From: UBA2166 sp964463965
GTDB taxonomy: Bacteria; Nitrospirota; Nitrospiria; Nitrospirales; UBA2166
Reading direction: 5' to 3'
Assembly: GCA_964463965.1 (NCBI GenBank)
Contig: CAYXED010000002.1
Coordinates: 124,001 to 188,000, forward strand
Length of the DNA stretch: 64,000 nucleotides
The number at the start of each line of letters is the position of its first letter. Positions within the stretch are counted from its first letter, which is position 1. The notes below the pieces were generated by a model, which did not search any database, was not told where the DNA came from, and saw only the letters and a program-made list of their open reading frames with translations. Below are positions 34,190 through 43,725 of this stretch, piece after piece. The position numbers and the translations under genes are program-made.

Positions 34190-36142
34190 ATGTTTCCATT
34201 TTTCATTATTTGTTTGTTTGCTTTTGGTGTTTTTGTAGTGTGTCTTTATTATTTAAGGGAGTTGCCTGTTGATGGACATAACTCTGACGGTGTGAAGCAA
34301 ATTCGCGGCGCAGCTAAAGCAGGAGAGTGGAAGTGGCCATCAGATATGCATAAGGCAATTCCTATGAAAGCACGAATGAAGGATGTTGGTGTGTTGAGTC
34401 TTGTTTTATTGCAACGGCTGTTGAATGACCGGAATACATTTTGGCCACTGAGTAGTGTGTCTGCCGCATATCATGCTGGGTCAATTGTTTTGATATATTT
34501 TGTGTCGAGTCATTACTGGGGAATGAGTGCAGCTCTCATTGTAACCGGCTTGTTCTCGTTTTCGGTATGGCCATTTCAGATTATTTTGAGGGGTGGGTAT
34601 CAAGGTGTTTCTGTGTTCTTTGTATTGCTTGCTGTGTTGTGTCTCCAGTTGGCTACTGCGTATTCTGATTTATATGAGGTTTTATTGTATTGTGCGGCAG
34701 GTTTTTTCTTTGGTTTGATGATGTTTTCTTCATCATCATGTCGAAAGCTCATTCCATTGTTTCTAGCGGCGACGATTTATTCTTTGCAGAACTCAATTGT
34801 CCCCTTAAATATTACATTTGAAAATCTTTCAAGATTACATATTGAGATTCTTGGCAATCCTTTGCTTTTAGCTGGATGCGTTATCGCGGTTGGAGTAGGC
34901 GTGGTAGGGTTGTTTGCGTGTCTTATGTATAACCGCATTATTGCAGCTGTGTACTATGGATATATTCCCAGGTTCGTAGTTGGAAATCTTTTGGCAAGAC
35001 GCAAGGAGGCATCGATCGAGAAGTATCTTCGGCATCGACACAAAGTTTGTAATGTGGCCACCAGTGTATGTAGAAGTTATGTGGCATATCTTGTGGTCTG
35101 CATTTTTCTCTCAAGAGAGAAAGTATTTTATGAAATGCAGGCTTCAATTATTTTAGGGTTTATTTTAGCCGCCCTTTTGCTGCTCCTTCCAAATGTTGTG
35201 CGTAGTCTTGCAGGGTATATTGAGTGGTGGACGGATGCTACGGTGATTAACCATTTTCTGCCTTATGGAGATAGGTTTTTGAATGCGAGGATGCCTTTTG
35301 ACCACAAAAAAAATGGTGTTGGGTGGCGCTGGCACCCTAGGTTTTTTTTAAGAATGGCTCCATTTTTGTGGGGAGGATTTCTTTGTTCCATAGTGCTATT
35401 AATTATAGAGTTTCTTAAAGAGCCATCTTACAGCCACTTTATTGGTTATTTCTCCTTATTATGCGTCTCACTCTCCCCAATAATTTGGGGAGAGGTTACT
35501 CACGCACCACAAGAAGCTCGAAGCTATTATCCTTCTGTTCTGGGGTTATTAGTCTTAATCGGTTGGAGTGTTTCAGTTTTTGATTCATCTTCTATCTTAT
35601 TTATAGGCCTCACTGGGGCATTTGTACTCGCAGCTTTAATATGGAATATTCGCATGTTAGTGACTGATGTTTGGCCAGCTCGTATGGCTGTTCTGTCACT
35701 TATGAAAACGCTTGATCGTTTAGATGTAAAACGTTTGTATACCTATGACACGCCATTTAACCATATGTTTGTCTCTGCGCTTCCAGTTGAATATATGCAG
35801 CGATTAGAGGTTTGTTTTATACGGACTTTATCAGATATTTCAGAGGGTTATGTTGCAATCCCTGCTACGAGTGAAAAAGGAGTCACTATGGTAGGTAACA
35901 GTGTTGCAATCAATCGAGGAGATTTTCGTGATGATCCTATCCTTAATTCTCTTCTCGATTCACGTTCCATCAATGATGTTGCTGTGGAAATGTTTAAGAC
36001 TGAAAACTCTAGCCGGTTCTGGGTGCACGAAGATCAAGTAACAAGTTATCGTGATCTTATATTGAACGAGATTTTTGACGAAGATCGATGGCGTGGTAAT
36101 GGATGGTTACTTGATGTAAGGAAAATTCACGCATTGGGTTGA
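34190..36142 (+). CDS. Polytopic membrane protein, possibly GT-C glycosyltransferase
   Basis: A 650-residue protein with about eleven hydrophobic segments (the first at residues 1-23, then a cluster from about 85 to 250 and again from about 310 to 480) and a soluble C-terminal region of about 150 residues. An acidic, charged stretch directly after the first helix (VDGHNSDGVKQIRGA) recalls the first periplasmic loop of GT-C enzymes, where the catalytic acidic residues lie. I do not recognise the family with certainty. A 183-base gap precedes it, with no convincing promoter. Confidence 0.5.
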   Translation: MFPFFIICLFAFGVFVVCLYYLRELPVDGHNSDGVKQIRGAAKAGEWKWPSDMHKAIPMKARMKDVGVLSLVLLQRLLNDRNTFWPLSSVSAAYHAGSIVLIYFVSSHYWGMSAALIVTGLFSFSVWPFQIILRGGYQGVSVFFVLLAVLCLQLATAYSDLYEVLLYCAAGFFFGLMMFSSSSCRKLIPLFLAATIYSLQNSIVPLNITFENLSRLHIEILGNPLLLAGCVIAVGVGVVGLFACLMYNRIIAAVYYGYIPRFVVGNLLARRKEASIEKYLRHRHKVCNVATSVCRSYVAYLVVCIFLSREKVFYEMQASIILGFILAALLLLLPNVVRSLAGYIEWWTDATVINHFLPYGDRFLNARMPFDHKKNGVGWRWHPRFFLRMAPFLWGGFLCSIVLLIIEFLKEPSYSHFIGYFSLLCVSLSPIIWGEVTHAPQEARSYYPSVLGLLVLIGWSVSVFDSSSILFIGLTGAFVLAALIWNIRMLVTDVWPARMAVLSLMKTLDRLDVKRLYTYDTPFNHMFVSALPVEYMQRLEVCFIRTLSDISEGYVAIPATSEKGVTMVGNSVAINRGDFRDDPILNSLLDSRSINDVAVEMFKTENSSRFWVHEDQVTSYRDLILNEIFDEDRWRGNGWLLDVRKIHALG

Positions 36143-36154
36143 TCAGGTAATGCT

Positions 36155-36862
36155 ATGAAAGATTATCGCGCATTAGTTACTGGAGGCACGCGAGGCATTG
36201 GAGAAGCTATTGCCATTGCACTTGTTGATGGTGGCTATGAAGTTTTTGTGAGCGGTATTTCGCCAAATGGACAAGGGCCTTCTGGAAGCACGTATTTGCC
36301 ATGTGACTTTTCTGATCCCTCTTCGCTTTCAAGCTTTGCTGATAAGGTTAAAGCATTGGATCTTTCAGTTCTTGTTAATAATGCAGGGATTAACAAAGTG
36401 GGTCCCTTTGAAAAATATGATCCATCAGATTTTGCTCGTCTTCAGCAAGTTAATGTCACTGCACCGTTTACTTTGTGTCGAGCTGTAATTGCTGGTATGC
36501 GACGACAAAAATTTGGAAGAATTGTAAACATCACGTCAGTATTCAGTGTTGTGAGCAAGGCTGAGCGTGCTGCGTATTCAACGACAAAATTTGCGTTATT
36601 TGGAATGAGTCGAGCGCTTGCGCTTGAGGTTGCACCCGACAATGTCTTGGTTAATTGCGTAGCACCTGGATTTGTTGATACAGACCTAACTCGGCGTATT
36701 TTGGGACAGGATGGAATTGAGATGATAGTGAAAGGCGTTCCCATAGGGCGTCTTGCAGAACCCAAGGAAATTGCAAATTTTGTAAAGTTTTTAGTGAGTA
36801 AAGATAATTCATATATGACCGGACAAAATATTGTTGTTGACGGTGGTTATACTAGTGCCTAA
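36155..36862 (+). CDS. Short-chain dehydrogenase (FabG-like)
   Basis: A 235-residue classical SDR: TGGTRGIG (cofactor), VNNAGINK, ITSVFS and YSTTK (Ser, Tyr, Lys), NCVAPGFVDTD, and a GQNIVVDGGY end typical of FabG relatives. It overlaps the cyclase gene by eight bases and begins the cyclitol-like module, where it could oxidise or reduce a cyclitol hydroxyl. A role in fatty acid synthesis is less likely from position. Confidence 0.82.
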   Translation: MKDYRALVTGGTRGIGEAIAIALVDGGYEVFVSGISPNGQGPSGSTYLPCDFSDPSSLSSFADKVKALDLSVLVNNAGINKVGPFEKYDPSDFARLQQVNVTAPFTLCRAVIAGMRRQKFGRIVNITSVFSVVSKAERAAYSTTKFALFGMSRALALEVAPDNVLVNCVAPGFVDTDLTRRILGQDGIEMIVKGVPIGRLAEPKEIANFVKFLVSKDNSYMTGQNIVVDGGYTSA

Positions 36863-37922
36863 TTTACTAATTCAATCCCACGTTGGTTCATATCAAGTTC
36901 ATTTTGGAAATTTATTTTATGGGCTTGAATCCGGATTGCACGATCATGAACACCTTATTATTGATGCGAAGGTTGCTGAGTTGTATGCGGCGCAGCTAGC
37001 TATAGCACTTAATGCGCGATCGGTGATTCGTATTGAGGCCAATGAAAAAAATAAATCTTTAGAAATGGTTCCCAGCTATGTAACAAAGCTCTTGGAAAAC
37101 GGGATTAAGCGAGACCACGTTCTGATTGCTGTGGGGGGTGGCATCATACAAGACATTACTGCATTTATTGCGGCAACGTTATTTCGAGGGATTGCGTGGA
37201 GATTTTTTCCAACAACCTTGTTAGCTCAAGCTGATAGCTGTATTGGGTCTAAATCATCAATTAATATTGGGAAATACAAAAATCAGATAGGTACTTTTAC
37301 TCCCCCTCAAGACATTTGGATATCTATTGATGTTTTGGACACATTGGATGAGAGTGATATTCGATCGGGTATTGGAGAGATGATCAAGGTTCACATTATT
37401 TCTGGATGGGATGATGCAAGATCCATTACAGCGAATTACTCTAAGCTTCTAACAGATAGGGTAACTCTTGAAAATTACATTCTCAATTCACTCAAAATCA
37501 AACAACAAAAAATTGAGGTAGATGAATTTGATAAAGCAGAGCGCCTGATTATGAATTATGGACATAGTTTTGGACATGCTATTGAAAGTGCAACAAATTA
37601 TAAAATCCCTCATGGGATTGCTGTAACTATTGGAATGGATATGGCTAATTATGTCTCGTGGAAATTTGGGCTTGCTGCGCAGTCTGTATACGAAGAATTG
37701 CATTTAGTGCTAGCAGCTAATTATAAGGGATTTGATCAAATCAAAATTCCAGAAAAACAGTTTTTTTCTGCACTAGCTAGAGATAAGAAAAACATAGGAT
37801 CAGATCTTTCGTTAATTCTTTTGCATGCTCCAGGGGAAGTGTTTCGTGATAGGTATCCAAACGATGGCCAATTGCATAATATTTGTAGGGAGTTTTGGAA
37901 TTTACCACGCGTCCGCACTTAA
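36855..37922 (+). CDS. Dehydroquinate-synthase-family sugar phosphate cyclase
   Basis: About 355 residues from GTG 36855, which overlaps the SDR stop; upstream in-frame starts would overlap further. The family landmarks are GGGIIQDITAF at 94-104, RFFPTTLLAQADSCIGSKSSIN, KNQIGTFTPP, and the zinc ligands E175 (GEMIK), H237 (MNYGHSFGHAIE) and H253 (IPHGIAV), with spacings close to E. coli AroB. The Arg before MNYGHS is also kept, as in dehydroquinate synthase. Location beside an SDR, a MocA oxidoreductase and a SIS protein, away from aro genes, suggests a specialised cyclase (DHQS-like, 2-epi-5-epi-valiolone- or deoxy-inosose-synthase-like) making a carbocyclic unit. Confidence 0.75.
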   Translation: MPNLLIQSHVGSYQVHFGNLFYGLESGLHDHEHLIIDAKVAELYAAQLAIALNARSVIRIEANEKNKSLEMVPSYVTKLLENGIKRDHVLIAVGGGIIQDITAFIAATLFRGIAWRFFPTTLLAQADSCIGSKSSINIGKYKNQIGTFTPPQDIWISIDVLDTLDESDIRSGIGEMIKVHIISGWDDARSITANYSKLLTDRVTLENYILNSLKIKQQKIEVDEFDKAERLIMNYGHSFGHAIESATNYKIPHGIAVTIGMDMANYVSWKFGLAAQSVYEELHLVLAANYKGFDQIKIPEKQFFSALARDKKNIGSDLSLILLHAPGEVFRDRYPNDGQLHNICREFWNLPRVRT

Positions 37923-37949
37923 ATTCCTATATCAAAGGGAACCGATAGA

Positions 37950-38936
37950 GTGATTAAGGTTGGCATTATAGGTTTTGGAAAAATGGGACGTATACGTTAT
38001 GACACAATTCTTGATGATAGTGAAGCAAGGGTTGTTGCTATTGCAGAGCCTAGCCAAGAAATTAAACTGCCTAGAGTTAAGTTATATTCTGACCCTGAAG
38101 CAGTAATTCGCTCCCCAGATGTTGATGCAGTATTTATTTGCACACCAAACTATCTAAATCATTCATTAACCTTACAAGCATTAGCAGCAAATAAGCATGT
38201 GTTTTGTGAAAAGCCTCCAGCGTTTTCTTCAAAAGATGTGGAGCAGGTTATTGATGCTGAGAGGATATCCTCTGGTATTACGCTTATGTATGGGTTTAAT
38301 CATCGCCATCACGATAGTATAAAATTTGCAAAAGATTTAATTGATTCTCAATCTCATGGGCGCTTGTTATGGATGCGTGGACGCTACGGAAAAAGTGTCG
38401 ATGAAAGTTTTTATCAGAATTGGAGATCAAAAAAGGAGTTTGCTGGGGGAGGAATATTAATGGATCAGGGGATCCATATGGTAGATCTTTTTCTCATGAT
38501 GGCAGGAGACTTTCATGATGTGAATGCATATGTATCAAATGTCTATTGGAAATTAGATGTCGAAGATAATGTTTTTGCAATTCTTCGTAATGATGAAGGG
38601 GTTGTCGCTTCATTGCATTCTACCATGACACAATGGAGACATTTGTTCTCTTTAGAAATGTTTTTGGAAAAAGGATATATTGTTATTAATGGGCTGTTGA
38701 CTTCTTCTGGGACATATGGTGAAGAAGCGGTAACAATAGCAAAAAATAGAACAACCGCTCCTGCCGCTGCATGGAGTGATGAAGAACACATACGTTTTGA
38801 GGTAAATAATTCATGGAAGTATGAAGTTCAACATTTCTTTCAATCAATTAGAGATAAGACGCCTATACAAACTGGAAATTCTCAAGATGCACTAAAATTG
38901 ATGCGTGTAATTGACAAGATTTATGCACAGGACTGA
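37950..38936 (+). CDS. Gfo/Idh/MocA family oxidoreductase
   Basis: A 328-residue two-domain oxidoreductase starting at GTG 37950. The amino end GIIGFGKMGRIRY is the Rossmann motif, FCEKPP carries the conserved EKP Lys, and GGGILMDQGIHMVDLF is the C-terminal catalytic segment with the Asp and His. Family members oxidise or reduce sugars and cyclitols (inositol dehydrogenase is one). Its place after the cyclase suggests a cyclitol or keto-sugar dehydrogenase, here inferred. Confidence 0.85.
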   Translation: MIKVGIIGFGKMGRIRYDTILDDSEARVVAIAEPSQEIKLPRVKLYSDPEAVIRSPDVDAVFICTPNYLNHSLTLQALAANKHVFCEKPPAFSSKDVEQVIDAERISSGITLMYGFNHRHHDSIKFAKDLIDSQSHGRLLWMRGRYGKSVDESFYQNWRSKKEFAGGGILMDQGIHMVDLFLMMAGDFHDVNAYVSNVYWKLDVEDNVFAILRNDEGVVASLHSTMTQWRHLFSLEMFLEKGYIVINGLLTSSGTYGEEAVTIAKNRTTAPAAAWSDEEHIRFEVNNSWKYEVQHFFQSIRDKTPIQTGNSQDALKLMRVIDKIYAQD

Positions 38937-38946
38937 TAGAAGCTAA

Positions 38947-39510
38947 ATGAACGATCACAAATTTCTTCAAGATTATTTTTCTCGCTACCGTACCGCAATT
39001 TTTGGACCTGATATTTCAGAGAATCTTATTGCATTAAGAAACCTTATGATTCAAGCACGCGAAGCAAATCATAAGACGATTATTGCTGGTAATGGTGGTA
39101 GTGCGGCAATTGCTAGTCATTGTGCTGTAGATTTTAGTAAAAATGCGAAAACTCGGTGTGTGAATTTTAATGAGCCTAGTCTTGTTACGTGCCTTGCCAA
39201 TGATTATGGATATGAGAGATGGTTAGAAAAAGCATTTGAGTTGTACTCTGATGATGGGGATGTTGCAATTTTGATTAGCTCTAGTGGGCAATCAGAAAAT
39301 ATGTTGCGGGCAGCTGAGTATGCACAAGTCCAAGGGTTGCCTGTTGTAACTTTCACCGGTTTTTCTCCTGACAACCCTCTTCAAAAATACGGAACGTTAA
39401 ACTTTTGGGTTGATAGTAAGGCATACAATATTGTTGAAATGACCCATCAGATTTGGCTACTAGCAGTATGTGATTTAATTATTGGCGCTGCTGAATATAG
39501 TGCATCTTGA
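38947..39510 (+). CDS. SIS-domain protein, divergent GmhA homologue
   Basis: A 187-residue sugar isomerase-like protein. The phosphate-binding AGNGGSAA and SSSGQSEN loops are kept. The metal/catalytic residues differ from GmhA: H58 is present, but the following Glu is D62, and the C-terminal Gln and His of GmhA (Q177/H185 in the copy at 11567) align with Val and Leu. It may bind rather than isomerise sedoheptulose or another phosphosugar, or use a different mechanism. Close to the cyclase, whose family uses sedoheptulose 7-phosphate or related sugars. Confidence 0.7.
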   Translation: MNDHKFLQDYFSRYRTAIFGPDISENLIALRNLMIQAREANHKTIIAGNGGSAAIASHCAVDFSKNAKTRCVNFNEPSLVTCLANDYGYERWLEKAFELYSDDGDVAILISSSGQSENMLRAAEYAQVQGLPVVTFTGFSPDNPLQKYGTLNFWVDSKAYNIVEMTHQIWLLAVCDLIIGAAEYSAS

Positions 39511-39609
39511 TCGTTGCGATTGTGACACGTACATGGTTAAAAAAATCATTTTTGGAAGGATATGCAGTTTTGGTCTTAGTAATTTCTAGCGGTCAATGGG
39601 GGTAGTCTT

Positions 39610-40278
39610 ATGAGGACAGTAGTGGTAATTTCTCCTCATCCCGATGATGAAACGCTTGGATGTGGTGGCACAATATTGAGGCATGTTGCTGAGGGGGATT
39701 CCGTACATTGGGTTATTGTTACGTGTGTGGCTGAGGAGCTTGGATATACATCCCAGGCAATTACCGATCGTGCCGAAGAAATTCAACGTGTTGCGGATTT
39801 CTATCGATTTTCAACAGTGACTCAGTTGGGGTTCTTGACTACAAGATTAGATGTAGTGCCGCGTGCAGATATAATTGAAAAGCTAAGTGATGTTTTTGTA
39901 GAAGTTAAGCCGGAAACTCTGTATGTGCCTTACGGAGGTGATGTTCATAGTGATCATGTTGTCGTTGCCGATGCAAGCATTGCATGCACAAAATCATTTA
40001 GGTTTTCATCAGTCAAGCAAGTCAGGGCTTATGAGGTATTATCAGAAACTGAGTTTGGAATTTCTCCCAATGTTCCAGGGTTTCGCCCAAATCTCTTTAT
40101 TGATATTGGACCATACCTTGAGAAAAAAATTGAAGTGATGCATCTTTATAAGGGTGAAATGGGAGTGTTGCCATTTCCTCGCTCTGTAGAGGCTATTCGT
40201 GCGCTAGCAACAGTTCGAGGTACTACTTCGGGTTGTTCTTCTGCCGAGGCTTTTATGACTTTGAGAGAAATACTTTAA
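39610..40278 (+). CDS. PIG-L family deacetylase
   Basis: A 222-residue LmbE/PIG-L deacetylase. Zinc-site residues are visible: SPHPDDETLGCGG (H10, D12, D13) near the amino end and GDVHSDHVVVADA (His) in the middle, as in MshB. Family members remove N-acetyl groups from GlcNAc-type or other N-acyl sugars. In the cluster it could deacetylate an amino sugar or aminocyclitol. A 100-base gap with GGGGGT just before the ATG serves as its ribosome site. Confidence 0.88.
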   Translation: MRTVVVISPHPDDETLGCGGTILRHVAEGDSVHWVIVTCVAEELGYTSQAITDRAEEIQRVADFYRFSTVTQLGFLTTRLDVVPRADIIEKLSDVFVEVKPETLYVPYGGDVHSDHVVVADASIACTKSFRFSSVKQVRAYEVLSETEFGISPNVPGFRPNLFIDIGPYLEKKIEVMHLYKGEMGVLPFPRSVEAIRALATVRGTTSGCSSAEAFMTLREIL

Positions 40279-40352
40279 AGACATGTAGTTTAGTAATTCA
40301 TCTTTTTTCAATTGGTATTTGATTTGCTCATATTACTTCCTACCTTTTTACC

Positions 40353-41399
40353 GTGAATATTCAAAAATCTCATGAAAGTGGATTAGTCGTTCCTCCTAAT
40401 ATTGCTGGAACCGTTGTGATTGTTGATGGGCTTCCTGGATGTGGAAAAACAATGTTGACGGCAATCATTGGAACGCTGGCAAGAGTCCAGTTAATGAAAT
40501 TTAATTATCACTTCGAGCATGTGTGTGCCCTTCATCATCTAAATTTGATTGATGAAAACACGGCAGCTGCATTGCTTCGGATACAAACGGATCTTGATTT
40601 GCACAACGGCATGATGGCGAGAGATACTAACTTTAGATTTTCTGATTTATCATCCGTTTGGAGTCATTCGAAGGCATTACAGTATCTTATTCGAGCCTTT
40701 GGGCCTGGTGATGCAGCGGTAATTCCTAGAATTCAACGCGAAAACCCTATTTTCCATCTTGCAACGCATGCGGCATTGGGGGTCAGTGAACCCATATTTG
40801 CGGCATTGGGAAATAGGCTTCGTATGGTTGAAGTGGTTCGGCATCCATTGTACATGCTTAAACAGTGGTGTATTTGGATGCCTCGTGCAGGTGTTGACCC
40901 AAGAATGTTTGGCCTTTGGGTTCGGTATGGAAATCATTCGGTCCCCTCTTTTGCACATGGCTGGGAAGACCTTTTTCTCAGGTCAAACATTATGGATCGA
41001 AGTATCTACGGAATAGAAAATCGATGGAGCCTTGGAGTGAGGCGGCTTAGTCAGCTTTCCGAGGAAGACCGGAGTTTGGTTATGATGATTCCGTTTGAGA
41101 AATTTGTTATAGATCCAAAGCCTTTTATTCAAAATCTGGAAAACTTTATTGGTACCACAACCACATCCAGTACAAAACGGACAATGAAACAGCAAAAGGT
41201 TCCTAGGACAATGTATGCCGAAGGAGTCGGTTTTAGTATCTACAAACAGTATGGTTGGGAACCGCCAGATCCAGGTGCTACTGAGCAGCAAGAATTAGAT
41301 AAGAGGATGGCATTTGCAGAATCAGAAGCGAGTCCTGAGGCATTGGCGGTACTTAAAAGGTTATGTGAGCGTTATGAGGCGGAATATCTTCCACAATGA
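40353..41399 (+). CDS. P-loop sulfotransferase-like protein
   Basis: A 348-residue protein starting at GTG 40353 (MNIQKSHESG). The N-terminal Walker A is GLPGCGKT at residues 26-33, and VVRHPLYMLKQW and PFEKFVIDP are typical of PAPS-dependent sulfotransferases (3'-phosphate loop and the E-x-L/F-v-x-DP segment). Sulfotransferases normally have a short PSB loop, whereas here the loop is a true Walker A, so a nucleotide kinase-like function is the alternative. It would sulfate a glycan residue. The acidic carboxyl end is unassigned. Confidence 0.55.
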   Translation: MNIQKSHESGLVVPPNIAGTVVIVDGLPGCGKTMLTAIIGTLARVQLMKFNYHFEHVCALHHLNLIDENTAAALLRIQTDLDLHNGMMARDTNFRFSDLSSVWSHSKALQYLIRAFGPGDAAVIPRIQRENPIFHLATHAALGVSEPIFAALGNRLRMVEVVRHPLYMLKQWCIWMPRAGVDPRMFGLWVRYGNHSVPSFAHGWEDLFLRSNIMDRSIYGIENRWSLGVRRLSQLSEEDRSLVMMIPFEKFVIDPKPFIQNLENFIGTTTTSSTKRTMKQQKVPRTMYAEGVGFSIYKQYGWEPPDPGATEQQELDKRMAFAESEASPEALAVLKRLCERYEAEYLPQ

Positions 41400-41498
41400 T
41401 TGTGATAGAGCTCAGTTTTGGTCGTGAGACGGTGTAATGTCTTTACTATATTGTCATATGGCTAGCAGTTGGACTAGTATTACTGGTATGGGTGTGGA

Positions 41499-43670
41499 GT
41501 GGGTGACAATGTTGTTATGAGTGCGCTCAATATACTAAAGGATGTTCCGCTAAAGGTGTATATCTGCGACCTTACTCATGATACCGTTGTTTTAGTGTCC
41601 GATACTATCCCTATCAATGTTGGGTTTATCGGTGCATATGCGAAGAAAACTCACGGTGATGCCATTGATACGGCTCTGTTTAAATACCCTCAAGCAGTTA
41701 TTGAGGCAATTAAGGCCAATCCTCCAGATGTAATTGCTCTGAGTAATTACTCGTGGAATAGCAGGCTTTCAGAACGTATTGCACGATTCGCAAAGGAATG
41801 CAACCCTAAAGTGGTTACGGTGCAAGGTGGAACAAACTTTCCTCACACCGAACAGCAGCAGCTTGAATTTTTACGCTCGCGTCCTTCGACAGATGTGTAT
41901 GTAGAATTGGAAAGTGAAATGGCGTTTGCAGGGTTGATTTCTAAAATATTAGCTTGTAAGGATTCGAGGGAAACGATTTTTGAGAGTTTGATCCCCGGAT
42001 GTGTATTCATCGAGCCTTCGACACGCCATAAGAGTAGCCCAGTTCTTCGCCGAGGGGAGTTGCTTCCACGTTTTGATAATCTCGATGATATTCCATCACC
42101 TTATCTTACTGGAACACTAGACCATTTTTTTGATGGTCGATTGACACCCTTTATTGAGACTAATCGAGGTTGTCCATTTTTATGTACTTTCTGTCACACT
42201 GGGGCGGAATATTTTAACAAAACGAAAATGTTTTCTTTTGAACGTGTTGCAGAAGAGATTAACTATATTGCCCCTCGTGTTGCGGATCTTGGTATTGTCA
42301 ATCTTCATCTTGCTGATACAAACTTTGGAATGTATCAACGTGACCGAGAGATTTGTGAGGCATTGCTGAGGAGTCAGGAAACATTTGGTTGGCCACGACA
42401 GATCATGGCTACCACTGGGAAAAATAACAAGGCACGAGTGATAGATATTACGAAAATTATGGGAACAGTGTTTTCGGTTAATATGTCTGTTCAGTCAATG
42501 GATCAAAAGGTATTGTCGAATATTAAACGAGATAATATTCGAATTGAGGATTATACCAAGGTCACTCAACATTTAAATGAAGTTGGCCGTGCTACAAAAG
42601 CAGAACTTATTTCTGGTCTTCCTGGGGAAACCCGTGAATCGTATGTTCGAGGTGTGAAGCAGGTAATGGAGTCAGGAGCGAGTAATATAGGCTCTTATAC
42701 TTTGATGCTTCTTCATGGGACAGAATTTAAGGAGCCTGAGTATCGTACTAAGTTTGCGATAGAGGGAAAGTATAGGATTGTTCCTCTCGATTTTGGGGAA
42801 TATGAAGGTGAGAAGGTTTTTGATACCGAAGAAGTATGTATTGCAACAAATACAATGACATTTGATGATTATGTTTGGATTCGAGGGTTATGTTTATTTG
42901 TTGAGGTTATGCACAATAATAGACCATTTGATGAGTTGATACGATATGGCATTGGTTGTGGGCTTACAAGGTTTGAGATTATTACTCGCGCGTATGATGA
43001 AATTAAAAATTCTCCGGCTCAAGTGCGTGAGATTGTTGATGCGTTTATGGATGAGACTCGTCGAGAATTATGGGATTCTGATGAGGAATTAATGGCATGG
43101 TTTGAGCGTGATGAAAACTATGCGAGGCTTGTTCGAGGCGAAGTTGGTGGGAATCTAATTTATAAATATAAGGCGATGAGTTTAGCATTTCATAGTGATG
43201 AGTGGGTTGAGTTTCTTAGCTCCATCATCAGGCAACTTGTTCAAGAAATTAGACCTCAACTTGATGCGACGAAGCAATTGGAGCGAGAACTTGGATTGCT
43301 TGTGACATATGTCAAAAATAAACTAGCTGGAATTTTAAATTGTGAGGGGGATGAAGAGCCTCGTTCTATGGAGTCAGGCTTTGATATAAAGAAGTGGGTT
43401 AAAAGTCCAGAAGGAAGTTCCTTGGAAAGCTTTGCTTTGACGAACTCTCTTACTTATACTTTTGAATATTCTCCAGATCAGTTTGTGGCCAGGCGAGATT
43501 ATTTTAAGCGATATGGTACTGATGTTAATGCGTTAAGTAAAATTGTAACTCGCGTCAGTAATGTGGAAAGTCTATTCCGGACGATTCATGTAAAAAGCTC
43601 TGAGGGTACTGCATTAGTTACAGATTACGAACAAAAAGACGAGTTTACTCGGTATACCCTTTTTAACTGA
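41499..43670 (+). CDS. B12-binding-domain radical SAM protein (second copy)
   Basis: A 723-residue homologue of the protein at 14287. The N-terminal domain is cobalamin-binding-like (LIVDLTHD-type start, GFIGAYAKK, VQGGTNFP). The cluster motif is CPFLCTFC with Cys 225, 229 and 232 from GTG 41499. SVQSMDQKVLSNIKRDN and LISGLPGET follow, as in the first copy. An in-frame ATG lies at 41517; neither start has a strong ribosome site. The C-terminal half (about 400-723) is unassigned. Reaction unknown; a methylation or carbon skeleton change is the usual chemistry. Confidence 0.8.
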   Translation: MGDNVVMSALNILKDVPLKVYICDLTHDTVVLVSDTIPINVGFIGAYAKKTHGDAIDTALFKYPQAVIEAIKANPPDVIALSNYSWNSRLSERIARFAKECNPKVVTVQGGTNFPHTEQQQLEFLRSRPSTDVYVELESEMAFAGLISKILACKDSRETIFESLIPGCVFIEPSTRHKSSPVLRRGELLPRFDNLDDIPSPYLTGTLDHFFDGRLTPFIETNRGCPFLCTFCHTGAEYFNKTKMFSFERVAEEINYIAPRVADLGIVNLHLADTNFGMYQRDREICEALLRSQETFGWPRQIMATTGKNNKARVIDITKIMGTVFSVNMSVQSMDQKVLSNIKRDNIRIEDYTKVTQHLNEVGRATKAELISGLPGETRESYVRGVKQVMESGASNIGSYTLMLLHGTEFKEPEYRTKFAIEGKYRIVPLDFGEYEGEKVFDTEEVCIATNTMTFDDYVWIRGLCLFVEVMHNNRPFDELIRYGIGCGLTRFEIITRAYDEIKNSPAQVREIVDAFMDETRRELWDSDEELMAWFERDENYARLVRGEVGGNLIYKYKAMSLAFHSDEWVEFLSSIIRQLVQEIRPQLDATKQLERELGLLVTYVKNKLAGILNCEGDEEPRSMESGFDIKKWVKSPEGSSLESFALTNSLTYTFEYSPDQFVARRDYFKRYGTDVNALSKIVTRVSNVESLFRTIHVKSSEGTALVTDYEQKDEFTRYTLFN

Positions 43671-43725
43671 TTTATTGAGAATTTTACCTTCCGTGATGTA
43701 GGGAAGCGTTAGCTTTTGTTCCCAG

